A DNA stretch of 37,888 bases from Phycisphaerae bacterium (GCA_021108335.1 JAIORC010000230.1:1-37888), one strand, 5' to 3'. Counted from the stretch's first letter, positions 28,273 to 37,573 are shown. Numbers and translations: made by a program. The notes: generated from the sequence alone by a model not told the origin.

Positions 28273-30909
28273 ATGGATGCTTACACGTTAGACAAAATCG
28301 AGTTCGACGCTGTGCGGCGGATACTCAGCGGTTTTTGCAGTTGCTCGCTGGGCAGGAAGGCTGCGCTTACCATTGCCCCGAGCGCCAAAATCCACGTCGT
28401 CCAGCAATGGGTCGAGCAAACCACCGAAATGGTCGAGGTCGTTCGCGAGACCGGCCTGCCGCCGCTTGGCGGAGCTGGGGATATTTCCGATGCGTTGACG
28501 CGGGCCGTTCCAGGCCATGGCGGCAGCGTGGAGGATTTTTCCGAAATCGCCGATACGCTGACCGCCATCGGTAACTGCCGGGTTTTTTTGCGGAGCCTGC
28601 CCGAACGCCTGAAACTCATACACGCCCTTGCCGGCGGATTGGGCAATTTTTCCGCGGAAGTCGAAGCCATTCGCGCCATCATCGCCCCGGACGGAGAAAT
28701 CCGCGACGACGCGTCGGCTCGCATGGGCGAACTCCGCCGCGAAATCGCCGCCACCACGCAGAAAATTCACGACGTTATCCACAGCTATCTGCGGAACCCG
28801 GAGGTTAAAAAGCTGCTGACCGGCGCTCATGTTACGCTGCACGGCGACCGGTATGTGTTGCCGGTGCGCGTTGACAATCGAGGCCGGCTGCCGGGCGTGG
28901 TGCACCGGGCCAGCAACACCGGCCAAACCGTCTTCGTCGAGCCGAACGCCTCCGTCGAGCTGAACAATCACCTTGTCGATCTGCACGACCATAAGCGGCA
29001 GGAAATCGAAAGACTGCTCAGCGACCTTGGCGTGAAGATCACCGCCCGGCTCAAAAGTATCCGCAATTCGCTGCGGACGCTTGGACAGTTGGACCTGCTC
29101 AGCGCCAAGGCCCAGTACGCCTACCAGTTCGACATGACCGCCCCAACGATTACGCATCGTAAGGGGCTGGAGTTTTTCCGGGCACGCCACCCGCTGCTGG
29201 AAGCCGCCAGCAAGGCCCGCGACAGCCTCGCCGCAAACCCCAACGACCCGCAGACCAAAACCGCCCCCGCCTTCCCGCACGGCAGCAAGACCCACCAGGC
29301 CATTCATTCCGTCGTGCCGATTGACGTTCGGCTGGGCAGCGACTTTGATATCCTGGTAATCACCGGCAGCAACACCGGCGGCAAAACGGTCGCCATGAAA
29401 ACCGTCGCGCTGCTGGTGGCGATGGCCCAGTCGGGAATGCACTTGCCGGTACAGCGCGGCGCGAGGCTGTCCGTATTCGACGACGTGCTGATAGACATCG
29501 GCGACGAGCAGTCGCTCGAGCAATCGCTCAGCACGTTCGGCGGGCACATAGAGCGGCTGAAGTACATTCTGGGGCGGCTGAAGAAAAACGGGCAGAATTG
29601 TCTGGTGCTGCTGGACGAACTCGGCAGCGGCACGGATCCGGACGAGGGCGGCGCGATCGGCCAGGCCTTGCTGGACGAGCTGCAACGCCTGGGCTGCCTG
29701 GCGATGGTGTCTACGCATTTCTCGATACTCAAGGCCTACGCGCTGAACCACGACCGCGTCGATAACGCCTCGGTGGAATTCGACACCCGGACACTTGGGC
29801 CGACGTACCACCTGCGAATCGGCACGCCCGGCGAAAGCCACGCCATCACCGTCGCCGAAAAACTCGGTCTGCCAAAGCGGGTTACCGACGCCGCACGGGG
29901 CCACATGTCCAAACGCGGCAGCCAGTTCCGTAAGGCACTGCGGCTGACCGGGGCTGCACGTCAACAAGCCGAAGCCGCCCGTGCCGACGCCGCGGCTGCC
30001 CAGGTTCAGGCCCAGGGACAGGCCGAGGCCTTCGAAGAAAAAATCGCCGACGTCGCCCGCCTCAAGGAAGACTTCACCACCTGGTTGGCCAGAATAAACG
30101 AACTGAAACCCGGCGACGAGCTGCTCATACCCGCAACCGGCAAGGCGGCCACGCTGGTGCGTCTGGAGTTGCACAAGCAGATCGCCCTTGTCGAACAGCG
30201 CGGCATGCAGCGAGAAATTCCGCTGGCTGAGCTTATGCCGGACGTCGGGCAAACCGCCGTGCGTCAACAGATGACAGCCATCCGGCAAGACGCCTCAGCC
30301 AGGGCTGCCTCCGCAGAAGAGCAACTCGCCGAGGCGCAAAGACTCCGGGACGAAGCAAAGAAAGCGGAAAAACAGCACAAAGACCGCGCAAAACAGTTTG
30401 ACGCATGGCTGGGAAGAATCGCTAGGGTCAAAATCGGCGACGAAATAACCATCAGCCAAAAACCGGGCCGGGGCAAATTGGTCAAGATCGACTTCGCCGG
30501 CCTGCGGGCTACCGTCGAACTAGCCGGCGGCAAAATTATCCAGTTGTCCCTCCAGGATATCTTCCCGCAGATCGGCCCGTTCGCCGCCAGGTCTGATCGC
30601 CACCATGCCGCCGGGAAACCCCGCCGCAAACCCGCCGGTTCCGCGAAATCTCGCGAGGACAAAAACCGCCCCATCCCCCACGGCAAAACCGACGGCAAAG
30701 CCGCTGCAAAAAATCGTCAAGCCGTCCTGGCCACCCCGCCCGGCCAAAAGGTCTACGTCGTGCCGTTCAAAACCGCCGCCACCCTCGTCCGCATAGACAA
30801 AGCCGGCCAAAAAGCCACCGTCCTACGCGGCGCATTCGAAATCCAGATACCACTAAGCGACCTCGAACCGGTGGGATACCCAAAAGCAACAACGGAAAAG
30901 AAAGGCTGA
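28273..30909 (+). CDS. mutS2: MutS2-family protein without a recognisable Smr domain
   Basis: Walker A GSNTGGKTVAMKT, Walker B CLVLLDELGSGTDPDEG, STHFSILKAYA; C terminus has KOW-like repeats and ends without an LDLRG-type Smr domain. Confidence 0.94.
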   Translation: MDAYTLDKIEFDAVRRILSGFCSCSLGRKAALTIAPSAKIHVVQQWVEQTTEMVEVVRETGLPPLGGAGDISDALTRAVPGHGGSVEDFSEIADTLTAIGNCRVFLRSLPERLKLIHALAGGLGNFSAEVEAIRAIIAPDGEIRDDASARMGELRREIAATTQKIHDVIHSYLRNPEVKKLLTGAHVTLHGDRYVLPVRVDNRGRLPGVVHRASNTGQTVFVEPNASVELNNHLVDLHDHKRQEIERLLSDLGVKITARLKSIRNSLRTLGQLDLLSAKAQYAYQFDMTAPTITHRKGLEFFRARHPLLEAASKARDSLAANPNDPQTKTAPAFPHGSKTHQAIHSVVPIDVRLGSDFDILVITGSNTGGKTVAMKTVALLVAMAQSGMHLPVQRGARLSVFDDVLIDIGDEQSLEQSLSTFGGHIERLKYILGRLKKNGQNCLVLLDELGSGTDPDEGGAIGQALLDELQRLGCLAMVSTHFSILKAYALNHDRVDNASVEFDTRTLGPTYHLRIGTPGESHAITVAEKLGLPKRVTDAARGHMSKRGSQFRKALRLTGAARQQAEAARADAAAAQVQAQGQAEAFEEKIADVARLKEDFTTWLARINELKPGDELLIPATGKAATLVRLELHKQIALVEQRGMQREIPLAELMPDVGQTAVRQQMTAIRQDASARAASAEEQLAEAQRLRDEAKKAEKQHKDRAKQFDAWLGRIARVKIGDEITISQKPGRGKLVKIDFAGLRATVELAGGKIIQLSLQDIFPQIGPFAARSDRHHAAGKPRRKPAGSAKSREDKNRPIPHGKTDGKAAAKNRQAVLATPPGQKVYVVPFKTAATLVRIDKAGQKATVLRGAFEIQIPLSDLEPVGYPKATTEKKG

Positions 30910-30961
30910 AGGCGGGAGGCTGTAGGTTATGCATCTGCCATGCCGCCGGTTGTCTGACAAT

Positions 30962-31147
30962 TCACTTTGCAAAGATCGCTAAGAATCCACATTTTTTGCA
31001 ACGCTTTGCACGCGTTGTTTTGCCACCGAAGTAGGTTGCCCTGGCCAGCAGGCTGGACCCGTTGCTCTTGAACTTGAGGTTAGAGATTCCATACCCATGG
31101 ACATTGCCTGACTCAAAGGTATCATTTCCACACATAGGACATTTCAT
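30962..31147 (-). CDS. Small zinc-ribbon protein
   Basis: MKCPMCGNDTFESG...RAKRCKKCGFLAIFAK: two CxxC knuckles; GAAAGGAAGG upstream of the 31147 start. Confidence 0.65.
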   Translation of the reverse strand: MKCPMCGNDTFESGNVHGYGISNLKFKSNGSSLLARATYFGGKTTRAKRCKKCGFLAIFAK

Positions 31148-31163
31148 GTCCGCCTTCCTTTCT

Positions 31164-31610
31164 CTATATAAAGAATGTGATCTCGTAAGAAAGCAGATCC
31201 TCGGATTCATCTTCCGGAAACGAGACAGTGATCTCCTGGCCGGGAAAATCTCGTTTGAGTTTCGTTTCCCACATATCCTTCAGCTTCCGACCAAGGTGGA
31301 CGACCTGCTCTCGTGTCGGCTCTTCCTTCACATTGGGAAACAGGTCGACAATATGGGTATGGTTCATGACTGCCTGCACGGATGTTTTGTCTCCGTTGGT
31401 CGACTTCATCCAGTCCTGATAATTCCTCTTGTCGATACCAGCAAAGAAAGCGCAACCGTCGTACAGCTCAAACTCCGGCCAGAAAAGCTCAGCATAGGCG
31501 ATTGCGTGCTCGAAATTGCCAACGCACTGCGCCCACGCATCGATATCAATGCCGTCGCCGTTGTTCCACTCGGCGAGTTCAGGAATCAGTTTGTTAATTT
31601 CTTCTGACAT
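31164..31610 (-). CDS. Hypothetical acidic protein
   Basis: 148-aa coding-looking ORF MSEEINKLIPELAEWNNGDGIDIDAWAQCVGNFEHAIAYAELFWPEF; adjacent to and co-oriented with the zinc-ribbon ORF. Confidence 0.7.
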   Translation of the reverse strand: MSEEINKLIPELAEWNNGDGIDIDAWAQCVGNFEHAIAYAELFWPEFELYDGCAFFAGIDKRNYQDWMKSTNGDKTSVQAVMNHTHIVDLFPNVKEEPTREQVVHLGRKLKDMWETKLKRDFPGQEITVSFPEDESEDLLSYEITFFI

Positions 31611-31633
31611 AACATAATAATATACAACACAGC

Positions 31634-31691
31634 CGGTGGCCCCTTGGAAGATAGAATCCGTAACAAGCCCCCTGGGGGGCACTCGGCCGGG
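31634..31691. repeat. Mosaic intergenic repeat cluster F
   Basis: GGTGGCCCCTTGGAAGATAGAATCCGTAACAA followed by GCCCCCTGGGGGGC (31667-31680); shares its left part with cluster B but has a different core. Confidence 0.8.
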
Positions 31692-31711
31692 CATCTTACT
31701 CGCCGGCGATG

Positions 31712-33175
31712 TTACGTTTTGATTGAATCGAGCATAATAACCGCGACGGGGCCGAACAGCAGTACCGGCAGGAATGCGCCCCAGAACTCCGGCAGGCCCA
31801 TATAGCGGCAGATTTGGATGAACCCGAAAAATGCTCCCACCATCAGCAACGCCAGCAACGCCGAGGCTTTGATGTTCCGCTGGCGGGACAGAATAAACGG
31901 CAGCCCCAGCAGCAGCATGATAATGTTGTTGAACGGGTCGGCAAAACGGGTGTATTTGGCCATTCGAACCGCGTGGGAATCCCTGGCCCGTTTAAGCTCC
32001 AGAATTCTCCCCAGTTCCGCACTGCTGGAATAATCCAGCAATTTGCCGGACTGCTCCAATTCCAGTTCACCCTCGGTCAAATCGGTGGCGTGGAACAACG
32101 CCCCTTCCCGGAGTTGCCAATACGCCTTATTCTGCGGCCCCGGCACCCAGAAAGTCTCCCTGGCAACGATAGTCGCCAAAACCCGCTCCTCCTTGCCGCG
32201 GAAGTCGAATTTCGGATTTTTCAGTGTATGGGGAATTACTTTTCCGTCTGCGCCCCTGGTGGCTGCGGTGAATATTTCCGCCTGGATATTCATGTTGAAG
32301 TGCTCATCATATCCGGTAATGTTGTTGGCTTTTTGGACAATGGTATTTGGCTTTATTGTAAAAGCGGGGTCTTTTTCCCGCTCTTTTTTCACGTATTTTT
32401 CGAGCGCAATTTCGTTTATCTGCTGCGGGCCTATAACGGTATAAATTTCCCCGGTTGTCTGGATACTCCTCCAGGCTTCCTGCCCATAGCTCTTGGTGCG
32501 TGAAATTTCCGCCTGCTCCGCCAGCCAGCCGTTTCGTCGTTCGAACTTCGCCGGGCGTGCGCTAACGGCTGTTATATGAGCCAGGTAGCGAAAATCCGGC
32601 GTCCGAAGAATCACCATAGGGTGAATCATCTTGTGAGTAGCGGGATCGAACCACGGCGAATACCACACGGAATTATTGCCGTCATTGATAAACCGTACTT
32701 GGAACCGCTCGGTTTTCTGCGGGTCGTCCGGGTCGATAATCAACTCCGAACGGACGTTGGGGATTATGAATTCCCGGTCGATTACGACCAAACCGCTCAG
32801 TAGTATCGATATGAGAATAATCGGCCAAACCACACGATGCAGACTCATGCCCGACGCGAGCATCGCCGTCAATTCGTTGGTGTGATTCATGCGGGCGACA
32901 CTGAACGCCGCCGCCAGAACGATAATAATGCCCCCCAATTCACTGAAATAAACAAACGTCTGATGGGTATAGTAACTGAGCATACACATCACCATCGCGC
33001 CGAAAGTATAGTCCTTGCCCGTGGCGGGATCGGTCAGTTCCAGCATCTCGGAAAATTCGTCGATGTTGACACCGAGGTCCCCCACCACGCGAATCGCCAT
33101 CAGCGCAATGAAACACATCAGCAACGCCTGTAAAAACGTGCGTAGAATATATCGATCAAGGGTCTTGACTAACAT
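31712..33175 (-). CDS. LptF/LptG (YjgP/YjgQ) family permease
   Basis: MLVKTLDRYILRTFLQALLMCFIALMAIRVVGD, central periplasmic domain, C-terminal TM block FADPFNNIIMLLLGLPFILSRQRN. Confidence 0.85.
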   Translation of the reverse strand: MLVKTLDRYILRTFLQALLMCFIALMAIRVVGDLGVNIDEFSEMLELTDPATGKDYTFGAMVMCMLSYYTHQTFVYFSELGGIIIVLAAAFSVARMNHTNELTAMLASGMSLHRVVWPIILISILLSGLVVIDREFIIPNVRSELIIDPDDPQKTERFQVRFINDGNNSVWYSPWFDPATHKMIHPMVILRTPDFRYLAHITAVSARPAKFERRNGWLAEQAEISRTKSYGQEAWRSIQTTGEIYTVIGPQQINEIALEKYVKKEREKDPAFTIKPNTIVQKANNITGYDEHFNMNIQAEIFTAATRGADGKVIPHTLKNPKFDFRGKEERVLATIVARETFWVPGPQNKAYWQLREGALFHATDLTEGELELEQSGKLLDYSSSAELGRILELKRARDSHAVRMAKYTRFADPFNNIIMLLLGLPFILSRQRNIKASALLALLMVGAFFGFIQICRYMGLPEFWGAFLPVLLFGPVAVIMLDSIKT

Positions 33176-33187
33176 TTCGCCATCTCC

Positions 33188-34855
33188 CTACTTCCTGCTC
33201 AACCGGTAATAAATTACCACATCCGCCACGGCCATCGCGACAATGCCGCCCCAGATCATAAATACCCCTACCATTTCCGACGACTTGGGGTTGGAAATCA
33301 TTTTCTTGCCCATCATAATCAGGATGAGCATTATTACCGCCGGTACCAGCGCCACAACAAAGGCTACCAGCACCTGCCCGCCCCGGAAAACAATCCCCAA
33401 CGCCGCTCCCATCGCCACCAGGAACACGCAACTAATCCCAAAAGCGATTCGCGCGTGCATTTCGGCGATGATTTCCCCCTTAATCTTGCCAGCCCGCGAC
33501 TGGCGCAACTCCGTCACCGAAGCCTGAATGTTGAGGTCTTTGGTAAACCGCTCGGGATTCCTGTAAATTTCCCCCAGCGGGACATCGTCCAGTTCGGCAT
33601 CGTCAGGCAAAACGATCTGTCCCCAGGTCAGACTGCTTTTACGGACGGCTTCCTCGGTATCGCCTTTATGTACCGGAACGCTGACGCGTCCCCGCAATTC
33701 GATGGTAATTCGAGACGGCCTGACAACCTGTGGTTTTGAGATGATCACCGTTGCGGTATCGGCGGAATAAACTTTCACCGTCGAACCTTTGACAACCTGC
33801 AACTGGACGCGACGGAGTCGGCCATCGGGCATTTTTTCGCTGAACAAGGTCGCCTTGGAACCATCTACCGACGCCTTCGGCGCGATTAACACCAACTGCT
33901 CATCGGCCTGGCCTTTACCAACGGCGCTACGATGCAAATCCTTAAATGGTTTATGGGCGTTAATCGTGGCGACAAGCTTTGACAACATCCGGTTACGGCG
34001 TATCTTGCCGGCAATTTTGCCCATACGACGCTGAATTTCTCCATGCTTGGTGATGTCGTCCAAAGTCGCCAGGAGTTTCCCCCAACTGTAGAAGGCGGGC
34101 TTGTCCTCACTGCGACTGGGAATCTCGATATTTTCAAACGGTACTTCCTCGCCCATCTGGACACCGCCTGGAATATTGGAAAAAGGCCCGGCTACATTCT
34201 CCAGAAATACCGAGGCGTAAAAAATGTCTGTCTTGGGATCCCGCACGGTATCCAGGTAGGCCTTTTGGGCGACGACGACTTTAAGTACCGGAATTCTTTG
34301 GCCGGTTTGATTCAGCTTGGTTTCCATCCTGGCGGCAACGACCCCCCATAGCACATTATTTTTTTCGTCCACATACGTGGCATGGATCATGGTTTTGTCG
34401 TCCAGCTTGACGTACGCGTCCTTTTTGATTTTGTGATAGGCGATTCGCTTGATATTTTTCACGACGGCCTGTTCGCCGGCTTTGAGCATGATGGGGGAAA
34501 CGAAATTTGTCAGGACCAGAGAGATAACCATCACAACGGCCCCCAGAGCTACAGCCGGCTGAAGAACCGTAATTATCGATATCCCGCTCGCCCGACAGGC
34601 CAGCATTTCCCGGTCCTGTGCAAAACGCCCGTAAACCATCGACGCGGCGAACAATGCGGCAAAAGGCATGGTGAACGACAGCATCACCGGCAAGGTATAG
34701 ACGAACAGCGCCGCAACCTGACCGGTCGCCAGACCCTCTTTACGCAGTGGCTCGACGATGGCAAACACCGTCATCAGCAACGTAAAGGCTACCAGCGCCA
34801 AGCCGGCTACCCGGAGCAAATCCTTAATAATGTACCAATGTAACGTCCGAAGCAC
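33188..34855 (-). CDS. LptF/LptG (YjgP/YjgQ) family permease, long form
   Basis: MLRTLHWYIIKDLLRVAGLALVAFTLLMTVFAIVEPL...VMLSFTMPFAALFAASMVYGRFAQDREMLACRASGIS; C-terminal TM block; 555 aa. Confidence 0.87.
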   Translation of the reverse strand: MLRTLHWYIIKDLLRVAGLALVAFTLLMTVFAIVEPLRKEGLATGQVAALFVYTLPVMLSFTMPFAALFAASMVYGRFAQDREMLACRASGISIITVLQPAVALGAVVMVISLVLTNFVSPIMLKAGEQAVVKNIKRIAYHKIKKDAYVKLDDKTMIHATYVDEKNNVLWGVVAARMETKLNQTGQRIPVLKVVVAQKAYLDTVRDPKTDIFYASVFLENVAGPFSNIPGGVQMGEEVPFENIEIPSRSEDKPAFYSWGKLLATLDDITKHGEIQRRMGKIAGKIRRNRMLSKLVATINAHKPFKDLHRSAVGKGQADEQLVLIAPKASVDGSKATLFSEKMPDGRLRRVQLQVVKGSTVKVYSADTATVIISKPQVVRPSRITIELRGRVSVPVHKGDTEEAVRKSSLTWGQIVLPDDAELDDVPLGEIYRNPERFTKDLNIQASVTELRQSRAGKIKGEIIAEMHARIAFGISCVFLVAMGAALGIVFRGGQVLVAFVVALVPAVIMLILIMMGKKMISNPKSSEMVGVFMIWGGIVAMAVADVVIYYRLSRK

Positions 34856-35077
34856 GTCTTACCTCAATGCCGCCTCAATATTATCTCAATACGGTTTCAC
34901 ATTCTCCCGACGGCGGAAAACGTCATCCGCCCGCAAACACCCAATCGCCGGGCACTACACTGTAGCGAATCCACGCCCCATAGTCCACGCTCTTTACCTC
35001 TCAAGAGCAAGGAAATCACCATTGAAAAAATGCCTCGCCACCGAAGATCAGTGGTTTCGAGCGGCTGGAAGGAAGTT

Positions 35078-35290
35078 TCAGGCCAGGTTGGCGTGTTCGT
35101 TGTACAGGCGGATTGCGGTGTTCATCATGCTGTTTTTGAGGCTGAGAGATACCGGGCGGACGCGAACCCGGCAGCGGGCGTGGGGGGTGGTCGGTTCGTA
35201 TTTTCCCATGAAATCGGCGTTGCCATTCCGCTCGGCAAGAGTTGCCTCGGAAATGCGTCGGCAAAGCGATGTGGAAAACAACTTCTGCAT
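35078..35290 (-). CDS. Possible small protein
   Basis: 70-aa ORF MQKLFSTS...MGKYEPTTPHARCRVRVRPVSLSLKNSMMNTAIRLYNEHANLA with coding-like codon usage; no recognised family. Confidence 0.3.
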   Translation of the reverse strand: MQKLFSTSLCRRISEATLAERNGNADFMGKYEPTTPHARCRVRVRPVSLSLKNSMMNTAIRLYNEHANLA

Positions 35291-35424
35291 AACGACTACC
35301 CGTTTCTGATACGAGGGGTTTACTTTCCGCTACCCCCAAGGGGATCCCGATCCCCACTTGTCACACTTTAATTGTATAGCCATTTCGCAAAATCGTCAAG
35401 GTACCCTTTTCAGAAAGTTCCCAT

Positions 35425-35472
35425 AAAAAACGCGGCTGTAACGCCAGTAATAACAGGGTGTTACGAGCCGCG
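35425..35472 (-). terminator. Intrinsic terminator, minus strand
   Basis: Read on the minus strand: CGCGGCT-C-GTAAC...GTTAC-AGCCGCG followed by TTTTTT (35425-35430 are A on plus). Confidence 0.7.
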
Positions 35473-35498
35473 GTGCTGCAATGGGAAATAGACTTGAG

Positions 35499-35599
35499 GT
35501 GTAGGGTGGGTGCTTGCACCCACGCGGTTTTTGCGGCGGCCAGGGAAGGCCGCCACGCAGGAATGAAAAATTCATTTCTGCGTCGCTCTTCATGGCGAC
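35499..35599. repeat. Mosaic intergenic repeat cluster G
   Basis: GTGGGTGCTTGCACCCAC (35506-35523), GGCGGCC-AGGGAA-GGCCGCC (35535-35554), GCAGGAATGAA-AAA-TTCATTTCTGC (35557-35581), GTCGC..GCGAC (35583-35599). Confidence 0.82.
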
Positions 35600-35649
35600 C
35601 CAAGCATTTGGGATGGGTGGCATGATGGCCGGGGCTGTTGGCGTTTACT

Positions 35650-37119
35650 TTACCCCAGCCAGTTGGGCAGGCGTGGGACCAACTGGTTCTCAGTCCGGCA
35701 AACTGTGGTGATGGTTTGCTCCCGCATTTCGTGGAAGGCGATGATGCGATCCTTGCCGAGGTCCTTGGCGCAATACAACGCCCTGTCCGCCATCGACACC
35801 AACCCATCAGCCGATTGCGGAGTGTCCCGCCGCAGGGACGCCACCCCGATGGAAAGAGTTATCGGAACACGCAGCCGTTTGTCTTTTTGCAGGGCACTCG
35901 CCATCCTGACGCGGATACGTCCCGCCACTTCCAGGGCATCTTCGATTGAGGTCTCGGGCAGCAGCAATACGAACTCGTCACCGCCGTACCGCGCAGCGAT
36001 GTCGGACTCGCGAAGGGCTGCCTGTATTTCCTCGGCGGTAATCTTCAAAACTTCGTCGCCCAACTGATGGCCGAGCGTGTCGTTGATCTCCTTGTAATGA
36101 TCCAGATCGATCATGCAGCAGCTTAAATCTTCGTCGTATCGAGACGCCTGGCTGAACTGCCTGGCCAGTTGCTCGTTGAAATAGCGACGATTGGCCAGAT
36201 GCGTCAGGGCGTCGGTTATCGCCATTTCCCTGAGCGTCAGCATCGATTCTTCCAACAGCTCGTTCTTGCCCTGCAACTCCTCGGTACGCTCAATAACTTT
36301 TCGTTCCAGCCGTTCGTTGCTGGCGAGCAGTTCGTCGCGCTTGCGGGTTATCTCGGCAGCCATGTCGTCCATCGCGACGGCAAGTACGCCTACTTCGTCG
36401 CGCCGGTTCAAACCGCTGCGAGCCTGGAAATCGCCACCGGCCAGGCGGCGGGTTACATGCACCAGTCGGCGTATCGGATGCACCAGCACCCGATTGATAA
36501 GCACATATCCGAGCGGAATGGCAAAAAACGCAATCCACACCGCTGCGTATAAAATTTTCTGCTTAGCCTGAACCAATGCCTGCTTCGTCTCGCTGATATC
36601 CAGAACCATGCGAACCCCGCCGGCTAGTCGCTCCTTCAGCCAGACTTTGTCCCGCGAGATAATCGGACGGGTGATTAAAACGTATCGGCCGTTATGGCGA
36701 GACAGATTCAATTTCGACGGCCCAGCCCGGAACAACCGCTGCCATGGCTCCGTCTGGCCGCTACGGACAGCCGAAGAAACCACGTTCCCCTCGGCATCGA
36801 CAATGGCAACGTAGGGCACGGAATTTTTCTCGAATCTCACCAGATCCCTGGTCAGATCGTCCAGACAGTCCCAGCGTTTGTCGCGGAGGTCGGTCTCGGC
36901 GGCGAAGCTCAACGCCTTGCCCAACTGTTCGGCGTGGATGTAGTTGTTCCGCCACACCATTTCCCTGACCGCTCGGTAATAGTACCACCCGCCGGCAGCG
37001 ACGACCGCGACGATAACGCAAGTCAATACCAGCACAGACTTTATCTGTAGGCCAAGGCCTGTTCGGCCCACTTGTTTTTTTCCGCCATTACCTCTTTTAT
37101 CCGTAACCATATACACCAT
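35650..37119 (-). CDS. Membrane HAMP-GGDEF diguanylate cyclase
   Basis: Two TM segments with extracytoplasmic sensor, HAMP LVHPIRRLVHVTRRLAGGDFQAR, coiled coil, GGDEF domain RYGGDEFVLLLPE with RESD I-site five residues upstream. Confidence 0.95.
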   Translation of the reverse strand: MVYMVTDKRGNGGKKQVGRTGLGLQIKSVLVLTCVIVAVVAAGGWYYYRAVREMVWRNNYIHAEQLGKALSFAAETDLRDKRWDCLDDLTRDLVRFEKNSVPYVAIVDAEGNVVSSAVRSGQTEPWQRLFRAGPSKLNLSRHNGRYVLITRPIISRDKVWLKERLAGGVRMVLDISETKQALVQAKQKILYAAVWIAFFAIPLGYVLINRVLVHPIRRLVHVTRRLAGGDFQARSGLNRRDEVGVLAVAMDDMAAEITRKRDELLASNERLERKVIERTEELQGKNELLEESMLTLREMAITDALTHLANRRYFNEQLARQFSQASRYDEDLSCCMIDLDHYKEINDTLGHQLGDEVLKITAEEIQAALRESDIAARYGGDEFVLLLPETSIEDALEVAGRIRVRMASALQKDKRLRVPITLSIGVASLRRDTPQSADGLVSMADRALYCAKDLGKDRIIAFHEMREQTITTVCRTENQLVPRLPNWLG

Positions 37120-37294
37120 GCCTTGTAGGGATTACCCGCGCAGGGAAACCCCGAGTCCGCCCATTCGGTAAACGGGCATTGCAGAAACACATGGAGACCT
37201 CAAAAACCCCTACTCCAATAGAAACTTTATGATACCAATTCGCCCGAAGCGAATCTCACGGGAATTTTTTTTGAGGGAACTTTGGGGAATTGGC

Positions 37295-37573
37295 GGGTGC
37301 CATGCTTCTGCTTGCAGAAGCATGTTTGTTACGGATTCCCTCATAACCATCGTCGTTGGGTGGCATGGTCCCCAGGGGACCATGGTTGTTCGATACTGGG
37401 CAATTTCCCACGATGTCGGGTGGCATGGAAACCCCGCGGTTTTTGCGGGGTAGCCATGAAAGATCGATTCACAATTTCTGTGTCTATCTTTCATGGCCAT
37501 CGGCTTCGCCGCTGACCATGCCACCCGATATCGTGGGAGGCAGAACACGGCTTGCAAGCAAGCCGTGCCACCC
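37295..37573. repeat. Mosaic intergenic repeat cluster H
   Basis: GGGTGCCATGCTTCTGCTTGCAGAAGCATG (37295-37324); CATGGTCCCC-A-GGGGACCATG (37364-37384); CCCACGATGTCGGGTGGCATGGAAACCCCGCGGTTTTTGCGGGGTAGCCATGAAAGATCG (37407-37466); CATGG..CCATG+CCACCCGATATCGTGGG (37492-37537); CACGGCTTGC-AA-GCAAGCCGTG+CCACCC (37546-37573). Confidence 0.9.

Noticed and set aside
28288-30288. 666-aa minus-strand ORF antisense to mutS2
   Set aside because: Shadow ORF from high GC3 codon bias on the opposite strand of a clear MutS2; no recognisable protein features.
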